A stretch of 10,448 nucleotides of DNA from RGIG8775 sp045537235 (lineage in GTDB: Bacteria > Bacillota > Clostridia > Oscillospirales > CAG-272): the NCBI GenBank assembly GCA_045537235.1, contig JAZSPB010000062.1, positions 1 through 10,448 of the forward strand, written 5' to 3'. The notes beneath the pieces are model-generated. The model was not told the DNA's origin, did not search any database, and saw nothing but the letters and a program-made list of their open reading frames with translations. Positions 1 through 5,888 of the stretch are shown here, piece by piece. The position numbers and the translations under genes were made by a program. Each line of letters starts with the position of its first letter. The first letter of the stretch is position 1.

Positions 1-102
1 GGGGTCCGCTATGTTCGCACAAACTACAAAAAGGGCGCAATAGAAAAGTTTTTGCGGAGCTTTTTTCAAAAAGCGACCTCCCGCGCCCGCAGGCGCCCCG
101 TC
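1..102 (+). repeat. Non-coding repeat, copy A
   Basis: This roughly 100-bp segment recurs almost unchanged, inverted, at 10258-10359 and again in direct orientation from 10375 to the window end. It has a TGTTCGC-CAAAC block, then GGGCGCAATAGAAAAG, a T-run, GCGGAGC, a small T6-C-A5 hairpin bounded by GC, and the GC-rich tail CGCCCGCAGGCGCCCC. It has no coding logic. Reading frames through it begin with the same Arg/Phe/Lys-rich peptide wherever it occurs, as expected of a spurious translation. The left boundary may lie outside the window. Its function is unknown; a dispersed intergenic element is the safest description. Confidence 0.85.
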
Positions 103-136
103 ACAAAAAGAAAAAGCAGAAAAAACGAAAAAAAGG

Positions 137-165
137 TTGAAAATGTTGCGGATTTGTGGTATACT
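137..165 (+). promoter_or_regulatory. Sigma-A promoter for the exonuclease gene
   Basis: The -35 box is TTGAAA (137-142), followed by a 17-bp spacer and a -10 box TATACT (160-165). An extended TGG precedes the -10 (157-159). Transcription should start near 172, leaving a leader of about 28 nt before the TTG start at 200. It lies just downstream of repeat copy A. Confidence 0.8.
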
Positions 166-199
166 GATTTATATGTTTTGAAAAAATTCGGAGGATCCC

Positions 200-1282
200 T
201 TGAAAACCAATCTCAAACTGCGCTCGGGACTTGTGATCCCTTGCATCGACGAATCCACCGCCGCAGCAAAACGATATCTGACAAGAAACGAGCTGAATCT
301 TCTGCACCTGATGCCCTCGGGCGATCCGGTCGCTTTTACCAATAATGCCGATGGCAGCATCAAATGTTTTTTTGACTCCGATCACATCGTGGAGGCACCT
401 CCCGAGCTGTGGTACGGAGCGGATAATAAGAAAAACGAAACATTTGTTCTCGATAGTGGAACATCCGTTCCTAGAATGAATACCCGACGCGCCGCTTCTC
501 GCGGATTTTACACCAAAGAGAAATTGGCACAAATGAACTACGAGGTCGTAGAGGAGCCGGTAGCGTACACCTTACGAGATGGCGAACAAGTGTTCTTTTA
601 TGATAAACACACCGCCTCCCGCCTGCCCTTGATGTGCGTAAAATGCGGAAAAGACATTCGTTTCCAACGCAAACTGTGCCGTGCTTGCTTCGAAGAGGAC
701 ATGATCGTCCGTCGCGAATTGGGCGATCAGCACAGAAATGCCGAATATCACATGAAACGGGAACGTGTTCTCTTCTTCGATCTGGAGCTGACGGGCTTCT
801 ATGATCACGATGAGATCATCTCGGTTTCGGTAGTAAATGGTCGTGAAGAGCTGGTGATGAACACCTTTGTTAAGCCTACACACACCAAAAAGTGGAAAAG
901 AACCGAAAAGATCCACGGAATCACTCCCGAAATGGTGCAAGATTCCCCTACTCTCGCGGAATTGATCCCCGAGATCAAGAGAATGTTCGGTGAAGCCGAC
1001 GCCATCATCGCATACGGTGTTTCCACCGATTTCAGTCATATCAAGCGAATTTACGACACAGAAGAGGAGCAAGAGGCGTTGCATAGCAAAATTTGCTGCT
1101 GCGCCAACGAATTTGTTCGCTACATTCACGAGCATCGTCCCGACGTAGTACACGCCTCGCTGACCGATGCCATGGATTGCCTCGGCATCGAATGGGACGG
1201 CATTCCCCACTCATCCATCGCAGATACTTACGCCTGCAAAAAGGTTTGGGAACGACTCTTCCCCAATTATTACGAAGACTAA
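200..1282 (+). CDS. DEDDh 3'-5' exonuclease with zinc-binding motif
   Basis: A 360-residue cytoplasmic protein whose C-terminal half is a DnaQ-like DEDDh exonuclease, a fold that removes 3' nucleotides using two metal ions. All five expected catalytic residues are visible: D194 and E196 in FFDLELTG, D277 in AYGVSTDFSHI, and H337 and D342 in HSSIAD (H-x4-D). The family-typical IHGIT stretch is at 238-242. Upstream, C146/C149 and C160/C163 form two CxxC pairs that look like a small zinc-binding ribbon. The first 140 residues are not recognised. The start is TTG at 200, placed by GGAGG at 190-194 and a promoter just upstream. DNA versus RNA substrate cannot be told. It is monocistronic to the terminator at 1313-1371. 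Confidence 0.85.
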   Translation: MKTNLKLRSGLVIPCIDESTAAAKRYLTRNELNLLHLMPSGDPVAFTNNADGSIKCFFDSDHIVEAPPELWYGADNKKNETFVLDSGTSVPRMNTRRAASRGFYTKEKLAQMNYEVVEEPVAYTLRDGEQVFFYDKHTASRLPLMCVKCGKDIRFQRKLCRACFEEDMIVRRELGDQHRNAEYHMKRERVLFFDLELTGFYDHDEIISVSVVNGREELVMNTFVKPTHTKKWKRTEKIHGITPEMVQDSPTLAELIPEIKRMFGEADAIIAYGVSTDFSHIKRIYDTEEEQEALHSKICCCANEFVRYIHEHRPDVVHASLTDAMDCLGIEWDGIPHSSIADTYACKKVWERLFPNYYED

Positions 1283-1287
1283 AATCA

Positions 1288-1303
1288 TGTTTCACATGAA
1301 ACA
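1288..1303 (+). other. parS-like ParB-binding site 1
   Basis: TGTTTCACATGAAACA differs from the classical parS consensus TGTTNCACGTGAAACA at one base, A for G at position 9. Flanking A and T extend the inverted repeat to 18 bp around a CA centre. It lies 5 bp after the exonuclease stop and just before a terminator. Identical 16-mers occur at 4756, 4930 and 6855, with the reverse complement at 5845. Confidence 0.85.
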
Positions 1304-1312
1304 TATTGAAAG

Positions 1313-1371
1313 AGAACGCCGCCTCGGCAAAAGCTCCCCCTTCGGGCGCGGAAACGGGGGCGTTCTTTTTT
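1313..1371 (+). terminator. Intrinsic terminator after exonuclease gene
   Basis: The outer stem AGAACGCC (1313-1320) pairs with GGCGTTCT (1359-1366) and is followed by a T-run to 1371. The intervening bases can fold further, for example GCC-TC-GGC at 1321-1328, or an alternative CCCCC/GGGGG stem at 1336-1340 and 1356-1360. It ends the exonuclease transcript before thiI. Confidence 0.75.
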
Positions 1372-1439
1372 AACATCCGAAGCCTTCATTTCAAAAAAAG
1401 GCAAAATAAAATAAAGAAAGAAATAACAGGAGAAATAAA

Positions 1440-2621
1440 ATGAAGGAAATTTTGCTTTGCAAATACGGCGAGATCGTCCTCAAAGGCGCCAACCGCCGAT
1501 ACTTTGAAGACATTCTCTGCCGCGAATTGCGAAATCGCGCAAAGCCGCTTGGAAATTTTGAGATCTATCGCGCCCAAAGCACCATATACATCGAGCCTTT
1601 GGACGAATATGCCGACATGGATGCCATGTTTGATGCCGCTATGAAGGTTTTTGGCATTATCGCCATCGCACGCGCTGCGGTTTCCCCCAAGAACATGGAA
1701 GATATTACAAATACCGTTCGTGCATATATCCCCGCCTTTTTAGCGGGCAAAAAAACCTTTAAAGTGGAGGCAAAACGATCCGACAAAAGCTTCCCTCTGG
1801 ATTCCATGGCACTCGCCCGCGAAATTGGTGGTGTCGTTTTGGAAAGCGTACCCGGCATCCGCGTGGATGTGCACCATCCCGATGTAACCGTAGTCGTTGA
1901 AATTCGCGAGTTCGGTGCCTATATCCACGCAGGTCGATTCAAAGCTGCCGGCGGAATGCCCATCGGAACCAACGGAAGAGCACTTCTCCTCCTTTCGGGA
2001 GGCATTGATTCTCCCGTGGCAGGCTACATGATCGCCAAGCGCGGTGTCAAACTGGAAGCAGTCCATTTTGAATCCTTCCCGTACACAAGCGAACGCGCAC
2101 GCGAAAAAGTGTTTGATTTGGCAAGCATTGTAGCCGAATACGCAGGTGACATCGATGTGCACGTCGTTTCGCTGACAAAAATTCAAGAAGAGTTGTCACG
2201 CAACTGCGAAGAAGACTACTTCACGCTGCTTCTGCGCCGTTACATGATGGCCATTGCCGCAAAAATCGCTCATGAGCGGAACTGCGGCGCACTCGTCACA
2301 GGAGAGAGCATCGGACAAGTCGCCAGTCAAACCATGCCCGCCATCGGTGTAACCGACATCATGGCTGACCTCCCCGTATTCCGCCCCTGCATTGGTCTTG
2401 ACAAAGAAGAAATTATTCAAATCGCACGCAAAATTGACACCTTCGACACCTCAATTCTGCCCTACGAAGATTGCTGCACCGTCTTTACACCTCGCCACCC
2501 CAGAACACGTCCCGAGCTGGCCAAAGTAGAGGCGCAAGAGAGAAGGCTTCCTTTTGATCAACTGGTCGAGGAAGCGCTGTCAACAAAATATACCCACCAT
2601 ATCAAAGCGCGCAATCGTTAA
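1440..2621 (+). CDS. thiI: tRNA 4-thiouridine sulfurtransferase ThiI
   Basis: ThiI adenylates U8 of tRNA and transfers sulfur to make 4-thiouridine; in many bacteria it also takes part in thiamine thiazole synthesis. The protein has 393 residues. An N-terminal ferredoxin-like region is followed by a THUMP RNA-binding domain (roughly 60-165) and a PP-loop ATPase domain with SGGIDS at 186-191. Further conserved stretches are TGESIGQVASQT (287-298) and EDCC (343-346), whose cysteines are candidates for sulfur transfer. It ends there without the C-terminal rhodanese domain of the longer E. coli enzyme, so sulfur should come directly from a cysteine desulfurase, as in Bacillus. ATG is placed by AGGAG at 1428-1432. 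No clear promoter was found upstream. rsmG follows 57 bp later, probably in the same transcript. Confidence 0.95.
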   Translation: MKEILLCKYGEIVLKGANRRYFEDILCRELRNRAKPLGNFEIYRAQSTIYIEPLDEYADMDAMFDAAMKVFGIIAIARAAVSPKNMEDITNTVRAYIPAFLAGKKTFKVEAKRSDKSFPLDSMALAREIGGVVLESVPGIRVDVHHPDVTVVVEIREFGAYIHAGRFKAAGGMPIGTNGRALLLLSGGIDSPVAGYMIAKRGVKLEAVHFESFPYTSERAREKVFDLASIVAEYAGDIDVHVVSLTKIQEELSRNCEEDYFTLLLRRYMMAIAAKIAHERNCGALVTGESIGQVASQTMPAIGVTDIMADLPVFRPCIGLDKEEIIQIARKIDTFDTSILPYEDCCTVFTPRHPRTRPELAKVEAQERRLPFDQLVEEALSTKYTHHIKARNR

Positions 2622-2632
2622 AGTCAAGTTAA

Positions 2633-2648
2633 TGTTTCCCGTGAAACA
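2633..2648 (+). other. Hybrid parS / Noc-site-like sequence (site 2)
   Basis: TGTTTCCCGTGAAACA has one mismatch to the parS consensus TGTTNCACGTGAAACA, C for A at position 7. Its inner 12 bases TTTCCCGTGAAA also differ by only one base from the core TTTCCCGGGAAA of the Bacillus Noc-binding site. The left half therefore carries the Noc-type inner base, while the right half is pure parS. It lies in the short thiI-rsmG gap. Confidence 0.75.
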
Positions 2649-2678
2649 TACACCGATCGACAAAAAAGGATAAAAAAC

Positions 2679-3401
2679 ATGAATAAAACCGAGTTTTTCA
2701 GTCATTATCGGCAGATCTTCGACAAAAACAATCTTTCCGCATATACCATCGACACCGTTATCGAAAAGATGTTTCAGATGACAGAGCATATGCTGTCCAT
2801 CAACGAGAGCATGAATCTGACAGCCATCACCGCCCCCCACGACATTATTGTCAAGCACTTGGCCGATTGTTGTACCATTCTCGACTTCCTCCCGCCCAAT
2901 TCACACGTTTGCGACATCGGTTGCGGAGGAGGATTTCCATCCCTCCCCATCGCCATAGCCCGCCCTGACATCACCGTTTTAGGCATTGACAGCACAGGCA
3001 AAAAAGTAAATTATATCAACGAAACCGCAAAAATACTAAACCTAAATAACCTATCCGCCGTTTGCGGAAGAGCCGAGGACTTGGCCGCAGGAGAACTGCG
3101 CGAGAAGTTTGATGTAGTCACCGCACGAGCCGTAGCCGCGCTTCCCATGCTGTGCGAACTTTGCATCCCCTTTGTTCGAGTCGGCGGCCTGTTCTGCGCC
3201 ATGAAAGCCAAGCCAAGCGAATCAGAGATCAACCAAGCATCCTCCGCATACACCAAACTTGGCGCCCCGCTCACTCCGCAAAGCATCCATGCAATCGCCC
3301 TCGAAGACGAAACGCGCATGATAATTATCACCCAAAAGCAGAGCAGAACCCCTACAAAATACCCTCGTCCATTTCCGCAAATCAAAAAGAAACCCCTATA
3401 A
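2679..3401 (+). CDS. rsmG: 16S rRNA (guanine527-N7)-methyltransferase RsmG
   Basis: RsmG (GidB) uses S-adenosylmethionine to methylate N7 of G527 in the 530 loop of 16S rRNA; loss gives low-level streptomycin resistance in several bacteria. At 240 residues the length is typical. MNLTAIT (45-51) and the following KHLADC match the family N-terminus. The SAM-binding glycine loop is DIGCGGGFPS (79-88), with acidic D104 in GID. RAEDL (131-135) and TARAVA (148-153) are family signatures, and the basic C-terminus carries the usual YPR motif. ATG is set by AAGGA at 2666-2670 with an 8-nt spacer. rsmG next to noc-parA-parB is a classical origin-proximal arrangement in Bacillota. A terminator follows the gene. 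Confidence 0.95.
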   Translation: MNKTEFFSHYRQIFDKNNLSAYTIDTVIEKMFQMTEHMLSINESMNLTAITAPHDIIVKHLADCCTILDFLPPNSHVCDIGCGGGFPSLPIAIARPDITVLGIDSTGKKVNYINETAKILNLNNLSAVCGRAEDLAAGELREKFDVVTARAVAALPMLCELCIPFVRVGGLFCAMKAKPSESEINQASSAYTKLGAPLTPQSIHAIALEDETRMIIITQKQSRTPTKYPRPFPQIKKKPL

Positions 3402-3411
3402 AACTCCCACT

Positions 3412-3447
3412 AAAAGCGTCCATTCAAAAGGGCGCTTTTATTTTATT
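3412..3447 (+). terminator. Intrinsic terminator after rsmG
   Basis: AAAAGCGTCC (3412-3421) pairs with GGGCGCTTTT (3430-3439) through one T-G wobble, with an 8-nt loop. A T-rich tail ATTTTATT follows. It separates the thiI-rsmG transcript from noc. Confidence 0.85.
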
Positions 3448-3484
3448 CCCCAAAATTTCCCAACTTTGCTTGTTGTGACAAAAT

Positions 3485-3508
3485 GCGTCATCCTCCTTGT
3501 GATACAAT
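3485..3508 (+). promoter_or_regulatory. Probable extended -10 promoter of noc
   Basis: TGA-TACAAT at 3500-3508 is an extended -10 element. No good -35 box sits 17 bp upstream, which extended -10 promoters tolerate. The block GCGTCATCCTCCTTGTGA (3485-3502) recurs nearly identically at 4871-4889 upstream of parA. TTGTGA also occurs at 3473-3478. The leader to the noc ATG would be about 80 nt. Confidence 0.6.
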
Positions 3509-3592
3509 TAAAGCACAGGCGCAAATTCAATATTTTCAACCATTTACTTTTTCAAAACGACACAATATCACCGCAAGAAAAGGAGAATCCAC

Positions 3593-4723
3593 ATGAAAAA
3601 TCAAAGAAAAAGAATCGGAACGCCGAGAATTCGAAGTGACGGACACGCCAAAGATATCGTTTATTCGCTGGAAATCGACCAAATACGAGCCAATTCTGCC
3701 CAGCCGCGCCGCGACTTTGACATCGAATCCATCATCAAGCTCGCAGACTCCATCCGCCGTTACGGAATCCTCCAGCCCCTCAGCGTACGCCGCATTCCCT
3801 CTGAAAACAACAAAATCGAACCACAGCGAGGCAAGAAAATCAACTTGGTAGCCGACGTCTTATCCGCCAGCATGGAGCAAAGCGCCGGCGAGCCCATCTA
3901 TGCCCTTCAAAGCAAATCCTTGGTTCCACGTGAAACCGACAACAGTTCAACTCACACAGCCGAGCAAAAAACGGTGTTGCTCAACAACTTCTCAGCAGAA
4001 AACACCTCGCCCCCACCATCCGCCAGCGCAGAAGAAAAAATCGCCAAAGAAAGCACTCCGCAAAAGCCACCATCACCACTTCTCCCGAAAGACACCGGCC
4101 TATACGAGCTGATAGCAGGCGAACGACGTCTGCGAGCCGCAAAAATGTTAGGTCTCCATTCCGTCCCGTGCATCATTGTTGACGTCAACGACGCCATATC
4201 CGCAGAACTGGCATTAGTGGAAAATATGTTGAGAGAAAACCTCAATATGTTCGAACAAGCATCGGCGTTTGCTAATTTAGCAAGCAAATATTCCCTCACG
4301 CAAGAAGAAATCGCCGCAAGAATGTCCTTGAGTCAGTCCGCAGTCGCCAACAAAATTCGCTTATTGAAACTATCCGAGAGCGAGCAGCAGCTCATCATGG
4401 ACGCCAATCTAACCGAACGTCACGCCAGAGCAGTGCTCCGCATTTCAGATCCCCTCCTTCGTGAAGAAGCCATAACCCATATCATCGACAGCAAATACAA
4501 CGTCAGCGAGACCGATAAATACATATCCTTCCTGCTTTCCGCCGAAAGTCAAAAAGTCCCCAAGCCCGCGCAGACGCCCGCCCCCACGCCCGAAAGGCTC
4601 TGCTCGAACATATACAAATTCATCAATCGAATGCAAAGCATCTCCGGGAATCACCTAACAGTCAACCGAAAAAGCGACGGCAAAAACGTAATTATAACGC
4701 TAACCGTCCACAAAAGTTCATGA
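3593..4723 (+). CDS. noc: Noc-like ParB-family protein with large insert
   Basis: A 376-residue ParB/Noc-family CTPase clamp. In Bacillus, Noc binds its own DNA sites and blocks division over the nucleoid. The N-terminal ParB domain begins near residue 24, with C-motif 1 as GILQPLSVR (58-66). C-motif 2 AGERRLRAAK comes only at 175-184. Between them is a Ser/Pro/Glu-rich insert of about 100 residues (68-170), where close relatives have only a few. The helix-turn-helix is LTQEEIAARMSLSQSAVANK (235-254), followed by ERHARA, a Pro-rich linker (322-333) and a C-terminal dimerisation-like region. Q248, K254, K259 and R276 match the four Noc-type specificity residues. The N-terminus is basic but lacks the amphipathic helix of Bacillus Noc. 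ATG is set by AAGGAG at 3580-3585. A parS-like site lies in the insert. Confidence 0.85.
   Translation: MKNQRKRIGTPRIRSDGHAKDIVYSLEIDQIRANSAQPRRDFDIESIIKLADSIRRYGILQPLSVRRIPSENNKIEPQRGKKINLVADVLSASMEQSAGEPIYALQSKSLVPRETDNSSTHTAEQKTVLLNNFSAENTSPPPSASAEEKIAKESTPQKPPSPLLPKDTGLYELIAGERRLRAAKMLGLHSVPCIIVDVNDAISAELALVENMLRENLNMFEQASAFANLASKYSLTQEEIAARMSLSQSAVANKIRLLKLSESEQQLIMDANLTERHARAVLRISDPLLREEAITHIIDSKYNVSETDKYISFLLSAESQKVPKPAQTPAPTPERLCSNIYKFINRMQSISGNHLTVNRKSDGKNVIITLTVHKSS
3922..3937 (+). other. parS-like site inside noc (site 3)
   Basis: GGTTCCACGTGAAACC matches parS TGTTNCACGTGAAACA at every position except the two outermost, and keeps the palindromic CACGTG centre that the other sites lack. 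It encodes residues 110-115 (LVPRET), in the middle of the disordered insert. Bacillus subtilis likewise carries a parS inside its spo0J gene. Confidence 0.7.
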
Positions 4724-4755
4724 CTCATTTTTGGACAGCCCAGACCACCCCTCCA

Positions 4756-4771
4756 TGTTTCACATGAAACA
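4756..4771 (+). other. parS-like ParB-binding site 4
   Basis: TGTTTCACATGAAACA, identical to the sites at 1288, 4930 and 6855. It is flanked by A and T, so the inverted repeat spans 18 bp. It lies 32 bp after the noc stop. Confidence 0.85.
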
Positions 4772-4870
4772 TCCCCCTCAAAAGCCACCAAATACCAAGA
4801 AACGAAACTGTGCAATTCAACGCCAGCCCCGCGGCGAGCCCCCCTTCACCCGTCCCGGGAGGTTGAACAA

Positions 4871-4889
4871 GCGATCATCCTCATTGTGA
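4871..4889 (+). repeat. Second copy of the noc-promoter block
   Basis: GCGATCATCCTCATTGTGA matches GCGTCATCCTCCTTGTGA upstream of noc (3485-3502) apart from one inserted A and one C/A change. Here no -10 element follows. It may be a shared protein-binding site or the remnant of a duplicated promoter region. Confidence 0.5.
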
Positions 4890-4929
4890 CGCGCCATAAA
4901 GCCATCAAACTTTTTGTCAATAAACCCAA

Positions 4930-4945
4930 TGTTTCACATGAAACA
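4930..4945 (+). other. parS-like ParB-binding site 5
   Basis: A further identical TGTTTCACATGAAACA, with flanking A and T. It lies 53 bp upstream of the -35 box of the parA promoter, so a spreading ParB clamp could cover the promoter. Confidence 0.85.
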
Positions 4946-4998
4946 TCTCTTTTTACCCAAAATTCTTCAAAAAAGTCACACTTTTTTCCAAAAAACCG

Positions 4999-5027
4999 TT
5001 GCAAAATACGTGTCATTGTGATATAAT
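4999..5027 (+). promoter_or_regulatory. Sigma-A promoter of parA-parB-serS
   Basis: TTGCAA (4999-5004), a 17-bp spacer and a perfect TATAAT (5022-5027) preceded by extended TGA (5019-5021). Transcription should begin near 5034, giving a leader of about 40 nt. This is the best promoter in the window. It probably serves the whole parA-parB-serS unit, since no terminator interrupts it. Confidence 0.85.
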
Positions 5028-5072
5028 ATATTCTGTAACAAAATAGCAAAACTCTCAAAAAGGAGAATAAAA

Positions 5073-5843
5073 ATGGCAAAAGTAATCTCATTTGCTAACC
5101 AAAAGGGCGGCGTTGGAAAGACCACTTCCGCCATCAACATCGCCGCGTCGCTCGGCGTGCTCGGGCACAAGGTGCTCATTATCGACCTTGACCCCCAGGG
5201 CAACACAACCAGCGGTCTCGGCGTAGCAAAAAAGCAGCTCAAAGTCACCACTAAAGACGTTTTGACCGGCGAAGCAACCGCCAAGGAGGCGTTGATCGAA
5301 ACCGAATTCAACAACCTCTGGCTCATTCCCACTAACATTTCTCTGGCCAGCGCGGAATACGAGTTGTACGACCTCTGCGAAAACGACGAGCTCCCCTATC
5401 GCATGAAGAAGGTTCTGGAGCCCATCCGCGACGATTTTGACTACATAATTGTGGACTGCCCCCCTTCGCTGGGAATGCTCACCATCAACTCTTTCACCGC
5501 CAGCGACGGAATCATCGTGCCCATGCAGTGCGAATTTTATGCCTTGGAAGGTCTTTCCCAGCTCATGGTCACCATCAAGGGAATCAAGCAAAGATACAAC
5601 CCCGACCTCACCGTCACCGGAATCCTGATCACGATGTACAACGCTCGTTTGTTGCTCTCCATGCAGGTCATTTCCGAACTGCGTAAGCACTATGAGGACA
5701 AGCTGTTTGGAACCAACATTTCGAGAAATGTAAAGTTGACCGAGGCACCCGGCTTCGGAAAGCCTGTTTACTATTACGACAAAAACGCCAAGGGCTCCAA
5801 GGAATACCTTGCAGTGGCACAAGAAATCAGCGAACGCATCTGA
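5073..5843 (+). CDS. parA: Chromosome partitioning ATPase ParA (Soj)
   Basis: ParA is a DNA-binding ATPase that dimerises with ATP on the nucleoid; ParB-parS complexes trigger its hydrolysis, which separates origins. In Bacillus, Soj also controls DnaA. The 256 residues match the short chromosomal type with no N-terminal helix-turn-helix. The deviant Walker A motif KGGVGKTT (11-18) has the signature lysine K11 and the nucleotide lysine K16. DLDPQGN (38-44) and Walker B IIVDCPPSLG (125-134) follow. PTNISLASAEYEL (86-98) and EAPGFGKPV (224-232) are family-typical. ATG is set by AAGGAG at 5060-5065. parB follows after 45 bp, with a parS-like site one base beyond the stop codon. Confidence 0.97.
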   Translation: MAKVISFANQKGGVGKTTSAINIAASLGVLGHKVLIIDLDPQGNTTSGLGVAKKQLKVTTKDVLTGEATAKEALIETEFNNLWLIPTNISLASAEYELYDLCENDELPYRMKKVLEPIRDDFDYIIVDCPPSLGMLTINSFTASDGIIVPMQCEFYALEGLSQLMVTIKGIKQRYNPDLTVTGILITMYNARLLLSMQVISELRKHYEDKLFGTNISRNVKLTEAPGFGKPVYYYDKNAKGSKEYLAVAQEISERI

Positions 5844-5844
5844 T

Positions 5845-5860
5845 TGTTTCATGTGAAACA
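5845..5860 (-). other. parS-like ParB-binding site 6
   Basis: TGTTTCATGTGAAACA on the plus strand is the exact reverse complement of the 16-mer at sites 1, 4, 5 and 7. Because the centre is not palindromic, this copy is oriented opposite to the others. It fills the parA-parB gap. The RNA could form a weak 6-bp hairpin followed by a T-rich tail. Confidence 0.85.
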
Positions 5861-5888
5861 TTATTTTTGAAGAGAAAGGGTAAAAATC

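Larger units (their letters stand above)
4724..5072 (+). other. noc-parA intergenic region
   Basis: This 349-bp non-coding gap holds two identical parS-like sites 174 bp apart, a GC-rich patch at about 4820-4862 with CCCGGG at 4854-4859, the repeated block at 4871-4889, and the parA promoter at 4999-5027. I see no convincing terminator after noc, so noc transcripts may run into parA. No reading frame here looks like a gene. Confidence 0.7.

Noticed and set aside
52..345. Open frame starting in repeat copy A (Arg/Phe/Lys-rich peptide), and its twin at 10115-10309 on the minus strand
   Set aside because: Both begin with the translation of the repeat itself and then diverge. The first overlaps the exonuclease gene and its promoter, the second runs through the isomerase promoter. 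Neither has a ribosome site.
744..759. AATATCACATGAAACG in the exonuclease gene as another parS-like site
   Set aside because: Only the right half and centre match; four of 16 positions differ from the local 16-mer, mostly in the left half.
4707..4737. Hairpin over the noc stop (GTCCA with TGGAC) as a terminator
   Set aside because: The stem is bulged and no T-run follows it.
4854..4859. CCCGGG in the noc-parA gap, and CCGGGAA near 4645, as Noc-binding sites
   Set aside because: The flanks do not match the ATTT/AAAT arms of the Noc site; about 9 of 14 positions or fewer agree.
4724..5072. Replication origin in the noc-parA gap
   Set aside because: No TTATCCACA-type DnaA boxes or clusters were found here or elsewhere in the window.
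5845..5868. parS hairpin plus T-rich tail as a terminator between parA and parB
   Set aside because: The stem is six A/T-rich pairs with a 4-nt loop, too weak to stop transcription convincingly. Symmetry is explained by ParB binding.
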